A stretch of DNA of 64,000 bases from Bacteroidales bacterium (GTDB lineage Bacteria > Bacteroidota > Bacteroidia > Bacteroidales > UBA932), in the NCBI GenBank assembly GCA_017546605.1, contig JAFYSH010000002.1, positions 1 to 64,000 of the forward strand. Direction: 5' to 3'. Made by a program: the position numbers and the translations under genes. The stretch's first letter is position 1, and every line of letters begins with the position of its first letter. Positions 44,573 to 52,753 of this stretch are shown here, one piece after another. The notes below the pieces were generated by a model. The model did not search any database and was not told the DNA's origin. It was given only the letters and a program-made list of their open reading frames with translations.

Positions 44573-46072
44573 ATGAAAACAAGACACATTTGGGCGAGCA
44601 GCCTATTTTGGGGTGCATTGTGTTGGTTGTTGGGAACCACCACAATGTTGCAGGCACAAGATAAACGGAGTGAATACGAACGCTTCAAACAAGAGCGGCA
44701 AAAGGAATTCAAGGACTATTATACGAAGGCCAATGCCGAATTTTCAAAGTATTTGCAAGATGCTTGGGCAGAATTCGTATTGTTGCCGGCCGAGCCGTTC
44801 AATCCCGGACCGAAACCCAAACAGCCTCCCGTGGCACCGGACCGTCCGGTGTTGGATGAGCCGCTCATTGATTTGCCGGACTTGGAGGATCCTAAGGGAG
44901 ATGTGTTGAATCTGGAACGTGTGCCTATCCCGCGCGTAGATCCGATCCCAGTTCGTCCGACCCAGCCCAAACTTCCGAATTTTGAATGGAACTTTTACGG
45001 CATTCCAATGAAGGTGTCACAACCGGCTTCTGCTGTCAAGCTTACCGGAACCACCGAGTCTTTGTTGTCAGCCGCTTGGGATCAATGTGCGGATGGCCGT
45101 TTTGCAGCTACTTTGGCTGATTTAAAGAACTACCGGGAACAATATGGCCTGGCAGATTGGTCGTATTACTTGCTCACCCAAGCTTATGCTCGCCAATGTA
45201 GCCAACAAAAGAGTGAACAGGTGATGATTCAGTTCTATCTGATGACCCAATCGGGTTACAGTACCCGTTTGATGCGTTGTGGAGAGCAGGTTTACTTGTT
45301 GATGGCCTCCCAAAACCGCATTGCAGAACGCTCGATGTTTTCGATTGAAAACAACTACTTTTATGTGATGGATCCAGCCTTTAAGTCGGCAGGAAAGCCT
45401 TGCTACATTTGTAATTTCAAGTTCCCGGGAGAACAACAGATGAATCTTTTTATGGCTGCGCCGCCCAAGTTCCCGAGCTCGGATCCGGCAGCAGTACGTA
45501 CCATTGCTTCCCGTCGTTATCCTCAGGTACAATTGAAGATGGCGGTGAATGCAAACTTGAAAGCATTTTATGAAACCTATCCGTTGAGCAATGACTTCAA
45601 TGTTTATTCCACTGCTCAATTTTCAGAACCGAATCAGACGATGATTGATGAGTGTTTGCGTCCGATGATGCGGGGAAAATCGCAAATTGAAGCAGCGAAC
45701 CTGTTGATCAACCTGGTGCAAACCGGTTTTGAATACAAGACGGATGGAGATCAATTTGGTCGTGAGCGTCCGATGTTCTCGGAAGAATTGTTCTTCTATC
45801 CGTACAGCGACTGTGAAGACCGCTCTGCATTATATGCTTTGCTGGTACGTGAGTTGTTGGATTTGGATGTGGTATTGATTCACTATCCGGGCCACTTGGC
45901 AACAGCTGTTTGCTTCACTGAACCGGTAAAAGGTGGTGCTTCCTTTGAGTACAAAGGAAAAACCTATGTCATTTGCGATCCGACATACATCGGAGCTGAC
46001 ATAGGTTTACAGATGCCTGATATGAACAAGATCGAAGAGGTCTTTCCTAGCAACGGGCTGCGAAACAATTAG
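44573..46072 (+). CDS. Exported transglutaminase-like protein
   Basis: A 499-residue exported protein (signal peptide ending near MLQAQ). A charged helical region (residues 30-70) and a Pro/Asp-rich linker (75-130) lead to a body with unclear fold, then a transglutaminase-like core. The triad candidates are Cys414 (YSDCEDRSALYALLVREL), His441 (YPGHLATAV) and Asp469 (ICDPTYIGADIG), in the right order and spacing for a papain-like transglutaminase. It could be a periplasmic peptidase or cross-linking enzyme; substrate unknown. The stop overlaps the convergent Mpv17-like gene by 4 nt. Confidence 0.78.
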   Translation: MKTRHIWASSLFWGALCWLLGTTTMLQAQDKRSEYERFKQERQKEFKDYYTKANAEFSKYLQDAWAEFVLLPAEPFNPGPKPKQPPVAPDRPVLDEPLIDLPDLEDPKGDVLNLERVPIPRVDPIPVRPTQPKLPNFEWNFYGIPMKVSQPASAVKLTGTTESLLSAAWDQCADGRFAATLADLKNYREQYGLADWSYYLLTQAYARQCSQQKSEQVMIQFYLMTQSGYSTRLMRCGEQVYLLMASQNRIAERSMFSIENNYFYVMDPAFKSAGKPCYICNFKFPGEQQMNLFMAAPPKFPSSDPAAVRTIASRRYPQVQLKMAVNANLKAFYETYPLSNDFNVYSTAQFSEPNQTMIDECLRPMMRGKSQIEAANLLINLVQTGFEYKTDGDQFGRERPMFSEELFFYPYSDCEDRSALYALLVRELLDLDVVLIHYPGHLATAVCFTEPVKGGASFEYKGKTYVICDPTYIGADIGLQMPDMNKIEEVFPSNGLRNN

Positions 46073-46752
46073 CGTTTTGCAGCAATAGCCAGGAGGACAC
46101 CCAGCACAACACCTAGCAGCGCCGCAAACAGTACCCGTAATTCGCCGGGGAGCAGGAAGGTAATGGTGTGTGCAGGATACCAGAACAAGGGGATCGTTTT
46201 CTTGAAGACGAATCCCCATTGTTTTTTCCAGTCCAGTTCAGCAATGAGTTGGCCCATCGGAATCGGATGCATAAGCGCCTTCAAGCTACCACCATAGTTG
46301 TGAATGTGCATATCTGTGATCTTGTGGAAGGTCATGAAGACGGGCGCAAAGAAGGTATTCATCGCTACAGAAATGGAGAGAGCTACCAAAACTTTGGTCC
46401 AAGACAAAGAGCCTTGGAAAGCTGTAATTGCATCATGAATGCCCAATGTTTTGAGTACAACCGGAATTCCATTTGAAAATACGATCATGGCACCGTTGAT
46501 GAACATACCGAGGATACCCCATACAATCATTTTAGGAAGCATACCAAATGCCTGCGGCAAGTATTGTTTGCGACCAATGCGGGCTCCCAACATTTCTCCC
46601 AAGGTGGCGAGGATGCCGAACTTGAAGAAACTCATCAGCATACCGTGCTGAGCATTGAAACTTTTGTAGGCTTCGTAGAGTGGTTCTGATACAAAAAAAG
46701 GTAGGAAAATGGCCACAAGGACCAAACCGAAAAGCAAATCTGATTTTTTCAT
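46069..46752 (-). CDS. Mpv17/PMP22-like integral membrane protein
   Basis: A 227-residue membrane protein with about five hydrophobic segments. The C-terminal stretch PLFWYPAHTITFLLPGELRVLFAALLGVVLG resembles, in two overlapping parts, the Mpv17/PMP22 signature (W-P...NF..VP..LR). Earlier conserved-looking parts are FGILATLGEMLGARIGRK and MHIHNYGGSLKALMHPIPMGQ. Mpv17 proteins are mainly known from eukaryotic organelles as channel-like proteins; bacterial forms are poorly studied. The assignment is tentative. It follows the PAS gene by 46 nt on the same strand. Confidence 0.55.
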   Translation of the reverse strand: MKKSDLLFGLVLVAIFLPFFVSEPLYEAYKSFNAQHGMLMSFFKFGILATLGEMLGARIGRKQYLPQAFGMLPKMIVWGILGMFINGAMIVFSNGIPVVLKTLGIHDAITAFQGSLSWTKVLVALSISVAMNTFFAPVFMTFHKITDMHIHNYGGSLKALMHPIPMGQLIAELDWKKQWGFVFKKTIPLFWYPAHTITFLLPGELRVLFAALLGVVLGVLLAIAAKR

Positions 46753-46798
46753 AGGATAGGATTAGTAAAGGTTTATCGAGACGAATAGGGAGGGGGTG

Positions 46799-47137
46799 TT
46801 AACCGCGGTCAAAGTGAGGCATTTGTTCCGGAATCACCATCGAAATTTCAACCAAACCGCCTACTTCTCCATCCTGGAACCAAGCTGTTTGGTAAATCAT
46901 TTTTTTCAACCCCTTTTTGCTGATGGTATAAGCGTTGGATCCACCTGTTTTTAACAATTGCTGAATTTGTTCCCAAGCTCTGGGCGGATGACATTGTTGG
47001 AGGTTTTGGCCGATGAGGTTGCCGTGTGCAGCAAAAATCTCGCAGGCCTTTTCGTTCATAAAGATGATATTCGCATCTTTGTCACAGACAGTTACAGCAC
47101 AATTCATTGCTTGTGCCCAAGCATATCCTTCGTTCAT
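46799..47137 (-). CDS. Stand-alone PAS domain protein
   Basis: A 112-residue protein consisting of one PAS domain (AVTVCDKDANIIFMNEKACEIFAAHGNLIGQNLQQCHPP, in two adjoining motifs, then MIYQTAWFQDGEVGGLVEISMVIPE). No output domain or membrane helix. Single PAS proteins can bind small ligands or haem, or scaffold other regulators; nothing here decides which. Related PAS modules occur at the C-terminus of DUF438 proteins. It probably shares a transcript with the Mpv17-like gene. Minus-strand TAATTTTG at 47154-47161 is its likely -7 box. Confidence 0.8.
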   Translation of the reverse strand: MNEGYAWAQAMNCAVTVCDKDANIIFMNEKACEIFAAHGNLIGQNLQQCHPPRAWEQIQQLLKTGGSNAYTISKKGLKKMIYQTAWFQDGEVGGLVEISMVIPEQMPHFDRG

Positions 47138-47153
47138 TTTTTTGTTTTTTTTA

Positions 47154-47161
47154 CAAAATTA
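47154..47161 (-). promoter_or_regulatory. -7 promoter element of the PAS/Mpv17-like genes
   Basis: Minus-strand TAATTTTG fits TAnnTTTG, 16 nt before the ATG at 47137. Confidence 0.5.
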
Positions 47162-47200
47162 GTATTAATTTGAGTTCTTATTTGAATAAATTGTAACAAG

Positions 47201-47734
47201 ATGAGAATTTTATCAATTCTAATGGCATGTGCACTCGTGTTGACTGCGTCGTGCCGCAATCGGAATGCTGCAGTTCCCGATGAAAATGGCTATTTGGTAA
47301 GGGTAGGACAGAAGGCACCTGACTTTACGGTGCAATTGACAGATGGTACTACTTTCCGCCTTGCAGATCAACGTGGAAAGTTGGTAATGCTTCAGTTTAC
47401 AGCCAGTTGGTGTGGAATCTGTCGCCAGGAAATGCCCCACATCGAGGCGCAGATCTGGCAACGTCATCAAGAAAACCCGAACTTTGTTCTGGTAGGGGTG
47501 GATCGTGATGAGCCACTTGAAAAGGTCCTGCAGTTGGCCGAGTCAACCGGTATTACTTATCCTTTGGCATTGGATTCCGGTGCAGATGCATTCGCGTTGT
47601 ATGCAGAGCGCTCAGCCGGCATTACCCGTAATGTTCTGATTGATCCGGATGGAAGGATTGTGATGTTGACCCGTTTGTTCAAAGAAGAGGAGTTTGCTGC
47701 GTTGGTTCAGAAAATTGATGATCTATTGAAATAA
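47201..47734 (+). CDS. TlpA-like thioredoxin-fold lipoprotein
   Basis: A 177-residue lipoprotein (lipobox LTASC, Cys18) with an AhpC/TSA-thioredoxin fold: GQKAPDFTVQLTDGTTFRLAD, then the redox motif Trp70-Cys71-Gly-Ile-Cys74 (ASWCGICRQEMPHIE), and a cis-Pro-type loop near RSAGITRNVLIDPDG. It would carry out thiol-disulfide exchange at the membrane, perhaps reducing exported proteins. No cytochrome maturation gene is adjacent. It is followed 49 nt later by a lipoprotein with its own promoter. Confidence 0.88.
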   Translation: MRILSILMACALVLTASCRNRNAAVPDENGYLVRVGQKAPDFTVQLTDGTTFRLADQRGKLVMLQFTASWCGICRQEMPHIEAQIWQRHQENPNFVLVGVDRDEPLEKVLQLAESTGITYPLALDSGADAFALYAERSAGITRNVLIDPDGRIVMLTRLFKEEEFAALVQKIDDLLK

Positions 47735-47739
47735 AATAT

Positions 47740-47747
47740 TATATTTG
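47740..47747 (+). promoter_or_regulatory. -7 promoter element of the Fn3-type lipoprotein gene
   Basis: TATATTTG fits TAnnTTTG, 36 nt before the start at 47784; TTG at 47715-47717 could be a weak -33. Confidence 0.55.
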
Positions 47748-47783
47748 CAACATAAACATTTTTTAAAAACACGTATTTCAATT

Positions 47784-49139
47784 ATGAAAAAAATTCTTTT
47801 CTCGGTGATGGCAATCGTAGCGCTTGCTTTCACAACTTCTTGCGAGACTACTAAAGAGGAACCGACTCCTGCAGATCCTACTGCTTTGGCTGCTCCGGTT
47901 CTTACTGTAGCTAACCAAACTGAAGATGGTTTCACCATTTCATGGGCTGCTGTTGAAAATGCAGCTGGTTACACTTACCACATGGTAGAAGAAAAAGTAA
48001 CTACTGAAACTTCTGTTACCTTTACTGGCTTGGCAGCTGGTTCTTACACTGTTCGTGTTAAAGCAAATGCACCTGCAGGTTCCAAAGAATTCGTTGACTC
48101 TCAATTTGCTGACATTACCGTTACCATCGAAGCTGCTCTTCCGGATGTGTGGTTTACACAAGAAGTTTGGGGTGAAAACGATCCTGATTATGGTTTGACT
48201 CCCGCTAACTCAATGGTCTTCAGCTGGGAAGGTATTGGTGTTGTAAAAGTAGAATACATTATGTTCCCTGCAGAAATTATCGAAGGTGGTATTGCTGACT
48301 TGAGCAACGATGAAATCGTAGCTATCTTTGAAGAAGCAGGATATCCTATGGATGTAGTTGACGATCCTCAGTTCTTGGCTTACATCAACGGAGATGGTTT
48401 GGTTTCATACTTTGATCAATTGGATCCTGAAACAGAATATGTACTCATTTCTTATGCATACCACGAATCAGGTGCTGTTTGCGATGTACGCGATTCTTAT
48501 ACAACTGAAGCAGTAGAAGAAAATCCTTTGCGTGACCAATGGTTGGGTGCTTGGACTTTGACTGCTACTCACGAAGTTTCTATGGCTCCCGAAGTTTCAT
48601 ATACAGAAAAAGAAGGTACTTGCACTTTGAACATCGTTGCCATTTCTGGTTATTCAGATGTTGTAGCTGTTTATGGTTGGACCAAAGCTACTGCTATTTC
48701 TGAAGATGTTCCTGCTATCGGATACATTGGCGAAAATGGTGAATTGATTTTGGCTTCAGGTGAAGTTATGGGCGAAGAAAACCAAGGCTATGTTCCTACT
48801 TGGGCTGGTTTTGCTAAAGTTGAAGACAACTACACCTTTGTTAGAGGAGAATATGAAACTTATACCTTTGCTTTGGAAGGTGATGTTGCAGAAGCTGAAC
48901 GCTATGTAGGCGAGTTGAACGACGGTAGAAGCTTTGAAGTTCTTGGTATGGAATTGATTGCTTCAAGTAGCAATGGTATCGCTGTTTACATTACTGAATG
49001 GCCGTTCGTATTTATGGGTGGTGATATGACTTTGACAAAAGCAGAACAAGCTCCTCGCCGCGCTTCTTTTGCAATGGAAGCTCAAAGAGCAAACGTTCCC
49101 GCTCTTCTCCCCTTCGAACAAGAAGTATTGTTCTTCTAG
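47784..49139 (+). CDS. Fn3-domain lipoprotein of unknown function
   Basis: A 451-residue lipoprotein (lipobox TTSC, Cys20, then ETTKEEPTP). Residues ~35-120 form an Fn3 domain (VLTVANQTEDGFTISWAAV, LAAGSYTVRVKA). A second region (about 125-245) resembles a degenerate Fn3 (LDPETEYVLISYAYHE). The C-terminal ~200 residues are beta-rich and not recognised (LRDQWLGAWTLTATHEV onward). The upstream frame to 47745 is ignored because the ATG at 47784 gives the signal peptide. Codons are strongly biased (GAA, GCT, GGT), suggesting high expression. A surface or periplasmic role is likely. Confidence 0.75.
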   Translation: MKKILFSVMAIVALAFTTSCETTKEEPTPADPTALAAPVLTVANQTEDGFTISWAAVENAAGYTYHMVEEKVTTETSVTFTGLAAGSYTVRVKANAPAGSKEFVDSQFADITVTIEAALPDVWFTQEVWGENDPDYGLTPANSMVFSWEGIGVVKVEYIMFPAEIIEGGIADLSNDEIVAIFEEAGYPMDVVDDPQFLAYINGDGLVSYFDQLDPETEYVLISYAYHESGAVCDVRDSYTTEAVEENPLRDQWLGAWTLTATHEVSMAPEVSYTEKEGTCTLNIVAISGYSDVVAVYGWTKATAISEDVPAIGYIGENGELILASGEVMGEENQGYVPTWAGFAKVEDNYTFVRGEYETYTFALEGDVAEAERYVGELNDGRSFEVLGMELIASSSNGIAVYITEWPFVFMGGDMTLTKAEQAPRRASFAMEAQRANVPALLPFEQEVLFF

Positions 49140-49172
49140 TCTGATACGGTAGTAGATTACCGCAATTTAAAG

Positions 49173-49211
49173 AGGCTAACCCATCGTATTTTATGGGTTA
49201 GCCTTTTTTTT
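49173..49211 (+). terminator. Terminator of the Fn3-type lipoprotein gene
   Basis: AGGCTAACCCAT and ATGGGTTAGCCT are a perfect 12-bp stem with an 8-nt loop followed by seven T. Confidence 0.92.
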
Positions 49212-49230
49212 ATTTCTTTGAAAATAATGT

Positions 49231-49238
49231 TAAATTTG
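49231..49238 (+). promoter_or_regulatory. -7 promoter element of the M1 peptidase operon, near-leaderless
   Basis: TAAATTTG fits TAnnTTTG and ends 4 nt before the ATG at 49243, so transcription would begin at or beside the start codon. No clear -33 TTTG at 19-21 nt. Confidence 0.5.
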
Positions 49239-49242
49239 TCAG

Positions 49243-51777
49243 ATGAAACAAATCTGGAAATTTTTAACGATTGCGGTCATCTTGTCTGCTTGTATGCGGG
49301 ATCATACGCCCTCAGTTGGGGTATCACGGGAATTGGCAGCAGAGCGTTTTGCGCGCATTCATCAACTCAAATACCAATTGAATTTTAGTATTCCGGCAGC
49401 TCTGTCAGATCCAGTTCTAGGCCGCAATACCATTTCATTTGATCTTACTGATTGGGGTACGAGATCTGGGGTACAAGAGGATCTCTGGTTGGATTTTACC
49501 GGATCGGTACAATCTTTAATGATCAATCATCAGGAAGTTGCGGTGGAGCAGCGCTCCGAGCATCTGCGATTACCAGGAAAATACCTGGCGACGGGTAAAA
49601 ATCATGTTGAGATTAAGTTTACGGCACCGGATCAGTCATTGAACCGTCGTGAAGATTATTTATATACGTTGTTGGTGCCGGATCGCGCTCGGACTTTGTT
49701 TCCTTGTTTTGACCAGCCTGATTTGAAAGCAACGTTTGCACTGCGTTTGTCTGTCCCGCAGGCATGGCAGGCTATAGCCAACGGTCCGAATGTGGCAGAA
49801 GCGGATGATCATCGGGAACTTGGGAAAAAAATTATCCGTTTTGCACCCACCGAGCCGCTGAGTACCTATTTGTTTTCTTTTGTAGCAGGGGATTTTCAAT
49901 ATGAAACCTTCCAGGAGGAAAATCGTAGCATTCGTATTTATTACCGCGAAAGCAATCCGGATAAACTGACACAACTGCCGCAGATGGCTCGTGAGGTGTT
50001 TGCTTCGTTGAACTGGTTGGAGCAATATACCCAGATCCCTTATCCGTTTGCAAAGTATGATCTGATCATCGTTCCTGGTTTCCAATATGGGGGAATGGAG
50101 CATACTGGTGCCACCTTGTACAATGATCAACGGATGTTTTTGGAGCCCAACCCTTCCATGAAAGAACGTATGGCCCGAACCTCACTCATTGCGCATGAAA
50201 CGGCTCACATGTGGTTTGGCGATTATGTGACCATGAGCTGGTTTGATGATGTTTGGGTAAAAGAGATTTTTGCCAATTACTTTGCGGCTCAGATGGTACG
50301 GGAGTCCTATCCGGATTACGACGATCGTTTGAATTTTTCTTCCTACCATGTGGCTGCTTATTCTGAAGACCGTACTACGGGGGCTGTTTCGCTGGATCAG
50401 TCTTTATCTAATTTGAAGGATGCTGGATTGATTTATTCCAACATCGTTTATAACAAAGCTCCAGTAGTTTTGAATATGTTGGTGGATAAGATGGGAGCGA
50501 AAGCTTTTCAAAGGGGGATTCAGACCTATTTGCGGCAGTATGCTTATGGCAATGCTTCCTGGGCAGATCTTATTGACGTATTGGATAGTCAGGTGTCGGT
50601 GGATTTGATTCGCTGGAGTGACAGTTGGGTGTCCTCTTCGGGAATGCCGCATTACGAGTGGGAACGTCTTCAAGATACTTTAGAGATCCGGCAAGTGGAT
50701 CCTTGGGGACGGGAGCAGCTTTGGGATCAATCCGTCCGTTATGCGTGGGTAGAAGAGCTGGCGGATGGTCGTCTTCGCTTGCAGGAGGAACGATTGCTGA
50801 TTAATCGGGAAGTAACACGCATATTGCTACCGGCATCGGCTGGGCCTGTGTTGCCAAATTCCGATGCCATGGCTTATGGATTGTTCAAAGTGGATGAGTC
50901 CACGAAGCAATATTGGATGGATAATTTGTCGGAATTGCAAGATCCGATGCACCGACGTGCGCTGCTTACTAATTTTCAGGAATTGTATTGGAATGGGGAT
51001 TTGCATGCGGCAGCTTGGGCAAAATCGCTATTGGATTGTTTGTGGCAAGAAGAAAACCAATTGTTGTTTACACAACTCTTGAATCAGCTCTCGGTCCTGT
51101 CTCATTGGCATTCGGATTTGTCGGTCATTGAGCAGACGCTTCAAAAGTTCTGTGAGCAAACAACAGATCCGGTGAAACAGCGGATGATCTATTTGGCTTT
51201 GTTGGACATGGCCAGGACATCACAGGTGCGAACCTGGCTGCTGGAACGCTATCAAAGTTCCGTACTAAGTCCTGTAGATGCAACGCAAGCTGTGTACCGC
51301 TTGTGTCTGTATTTTCCGCACCAGGCTGCCGAGTTACTGCAGTCGCACCGGCTTGTGTTGACTCATCCGGATCGCATTGCGGAATTTGATTTTGTATCTC
51401 GGGCGGTTCATCCGGATCCCGTAGCGCGTCAAGCTTTTTTTGAAGATTTGTTGGAACCGGCCAATCGTACGATTGAGCCTTGGGTAATTGATGCATTGGA
51501 GTTGTTGTGTCATCGGGAGCGCCAACAAGAGGCTCTTTCGTATTTGCGTAAGGGGTTGGAGGAGTTGCCCGAAATTCAGCAAACCGGGGATATTTTCTTC
51601 CCGAAGACCTGGTGCGGGGCTTTGTTGAGTGGTCATACATCGGATCAGGCTCGCAAAATTGTGCTTGACTTCTTGGATGAAGCTGAAAAGTCAAGTGATA
51701 CAAGTATGTTACATCCATTGATTATTAGTAAAATAAGACAACAGGCATATCCCTTGTTGTCGCAAAGAAATTTGTGA
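49243..51777 (+). CDS. M1 family aminopeptidase lipoprotein
   Basis: An 844-residue zinc aminopeptidase (lipobox LSAC, Cys17). The zinc site is His318, Glu319, His322 (HETAHMWFGDY) and Glu341 (WVKEIFANYF). The substrate motif, usually GAMEN, reads GGMEH. The catalytic Tyr is probably in YNKAPVVLNMLV-type context about 80 residues later. A long helical C-terminal domain (residues ~520-840) completes the ERAP-like plan. It would trim N-terminal residues from peptides outside the inner membrane. The ROK gene starts 1 nt after its stop, so it begins a five-gene operon. Confidence 0.92.
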   Translation: MKQIWKFLTIAVILSACMRDHTPSVGVSRELAAERFARIHQLKYQLNFSIPAALSDPVLGRNTISFDLTDWGTRSGVQEDLWLDFTGSVQSLMINHQEVAVEQRSEHLRLPGKYLATGKNHVEIKFTAPDQSLNRREDYLYTLLVPDRARTLFPCFDQPDLKATFALRLSVPQAWQAIANGPNVAEADDHRELGKKIIRFAPTEPLSTYLFSFVAGDFQYETFQEENRSIRIYYRESNPDKLTQLPQMAREVFASLNWLEQYTQIPYPFAKYDLIIVPGFQYGGMEHTGATLYNDQRMFLEPNPSMKERMARTSLIAHETAHMWFGDYVTMSWFDDVWVKEIFANYFAAQMVRESYPDYDDRLNFSSYHVAAYSEDRTTGAVSLDQSLSNLKDAGLIYSNIVYNKAPVVLNMLVDKMGAKAFQRGIQTYLRQYAYGNASWADLIDVLDSQVSVDLIRWSDSWVSSSGMPHYEWERLQDTLEIRQVDPWGREQLWDQSVRYAWVEELADGRLRLQEERLLINREVTRILLPASAGPVLPNSDAMAYGLFKVDESTKQYWMDNLSELQDPMHRRALLTNFQELYWNGDLHAAAWAKSLLDCLWQEENQLLFTQLLNQLSVLSHWHSDLSVIEQTLQKFCEQTTDPVKQRMIYLALLDMARTSQVRTWLLERYQSSVLSPVDATQAVYRLCLYFPHQAAELLQSHRLVLTHPDRIAEFDFVSRAVHPDPVARQAFFEDLLEPANRTIEPWVIDALELLCHRERQQEALSYLRKGLEELPEIQQTGDIFFPKTWCGALLSGHTSDQARKIVLDFLDEAEKSSDTSMLHPLIISKIRQQAYPLLSQRNL

Positions 51778-51778
51778 T

Positions 51779-52735
51779 ATGGCAGTTATTGGTATTGACC
51801 TGGGCGGGACCAAAATTGCAGCTGCTCTCTTTGATCAGAACGGAACGGTGATGGCTCGTAAGACGGAATTGTTGGCCGGAAGAACGGGTGATCAAGTCGG
51901 AGATCTGATCAATGATGTCATTGCTTCATTTCGAATGGCCTACCTGACCGAAATCATTCAAGGTATTGGGGTTTGTGTCCCGGGTATTGTGTATTCTCGT
52001 ACTGACCGTGTTTGGGCTCCCAATATTCCTGGATGGGAAGACTATCCGCTTAAAGCAAAAATTATGGCAGGGCTGGATGGGGTCAAATTGCCAGTTTCCA
52101 TTGAAAGTGACCGTACTTGCTACATTCTCGGTGAGGTTTGGCAGGGAGCTGCTCGCGGTTGTGAAAATGCAATTTACCTGGCTGTTGGAACGGGGATTGG
52201 TGCAGGTATTCTATTGGATGGGCGTGTCATTCACGGAGCGAATGATATTGTGGGAGCAACCGGTTGGATGGCGTTGGAGCATCCTTATCAGGAAGAGTTT
52301 GTTCCGGTGGGTTGTTTTGAATACTATGCTTCGGGCAATGGGATTGGTACTAATGCCCGTCGTCTCCTGATGCAGCAAGGTGATTATGCTGGCGTACTTC
52401 GTAACAAACCCATCGAAGCAATCACTTCGCATGATGTCTTTGATGCTTATGCAAGTGGGGATTTATTGGCCACACAGGTCCTCGACAAAGCGGTTCAAAT
52501 GTGGGGTATGGGGACGGCCAATCTGGTAAGTTTGTTTAATCCGGAAAAAATTATCTTTGGAGGAGGGGTGTTTGGTCCGGCTGTCGGCCTGATTGACCGC
52601 ATCTATCAGGAGGCTTGTCGTTGGGGACAACCGATCTCTATCAAGCAGGTGGAATTCTGTGCCTCGAAAGTTGGTGGAGACGCTGCACTGTTGGGTGCTG
52701 CTTATTTGATTTTAAGATCATTACGACATGTATAA
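51779..52735 (+). CDS. ROK family sugar kinase
   Basis: A 318-residue kinase: phosphate-binding IGIDLGGTKIAAALFDQNG at the N-terminus, GIGVCVPGIV, ESDRTCYILGEVWQGAARG, the catalytic-site loop VGTGIGAGILLDGRVIHG, and GGGVFGP near the C-terminus. No N-terminal HTH, so it is an enzyme rather than a repressor. The ROK zinc signature (C-x-C-G-x-x-G-C-x-E) is reduced to FVPVGCFEYYASG, keeping only one cysteine. It likely phosphorylates a hexose or N-acetyl-hexosamine brought in by the MFS protein encoded next. Confidence 0.9.
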   Translation: MAVIGIDLGGTKIAAALFDQNGTVMARKTELLAGRTGDQVGDLINDVIASFRMAYLTEIIQGIGVCVPGIVYSRTDRVWAPNIPGWEDYPLKAKIMAGLDGVKLPVSIESDRTCYILGEVWQGAARGCENAIYLAVGTGIGAGILLDGRVIHGANDIVGATGWMALEHPYQEEFVPVGCFEYYASGNGIGTNARRLLMQQGDYAGVLRNKPIEAITSHDVFDAYASGDLLATQVLDKAVQMWGMGTANLVSLFNPEKIIFGGGVFGPAVGLIDRIYQEACRWGQPISIKQVEFCASKVGGDAALLGAAYLILRSLRHV

Positions 52736-52753
52736 TTTTAACGTTTTTGCCTT

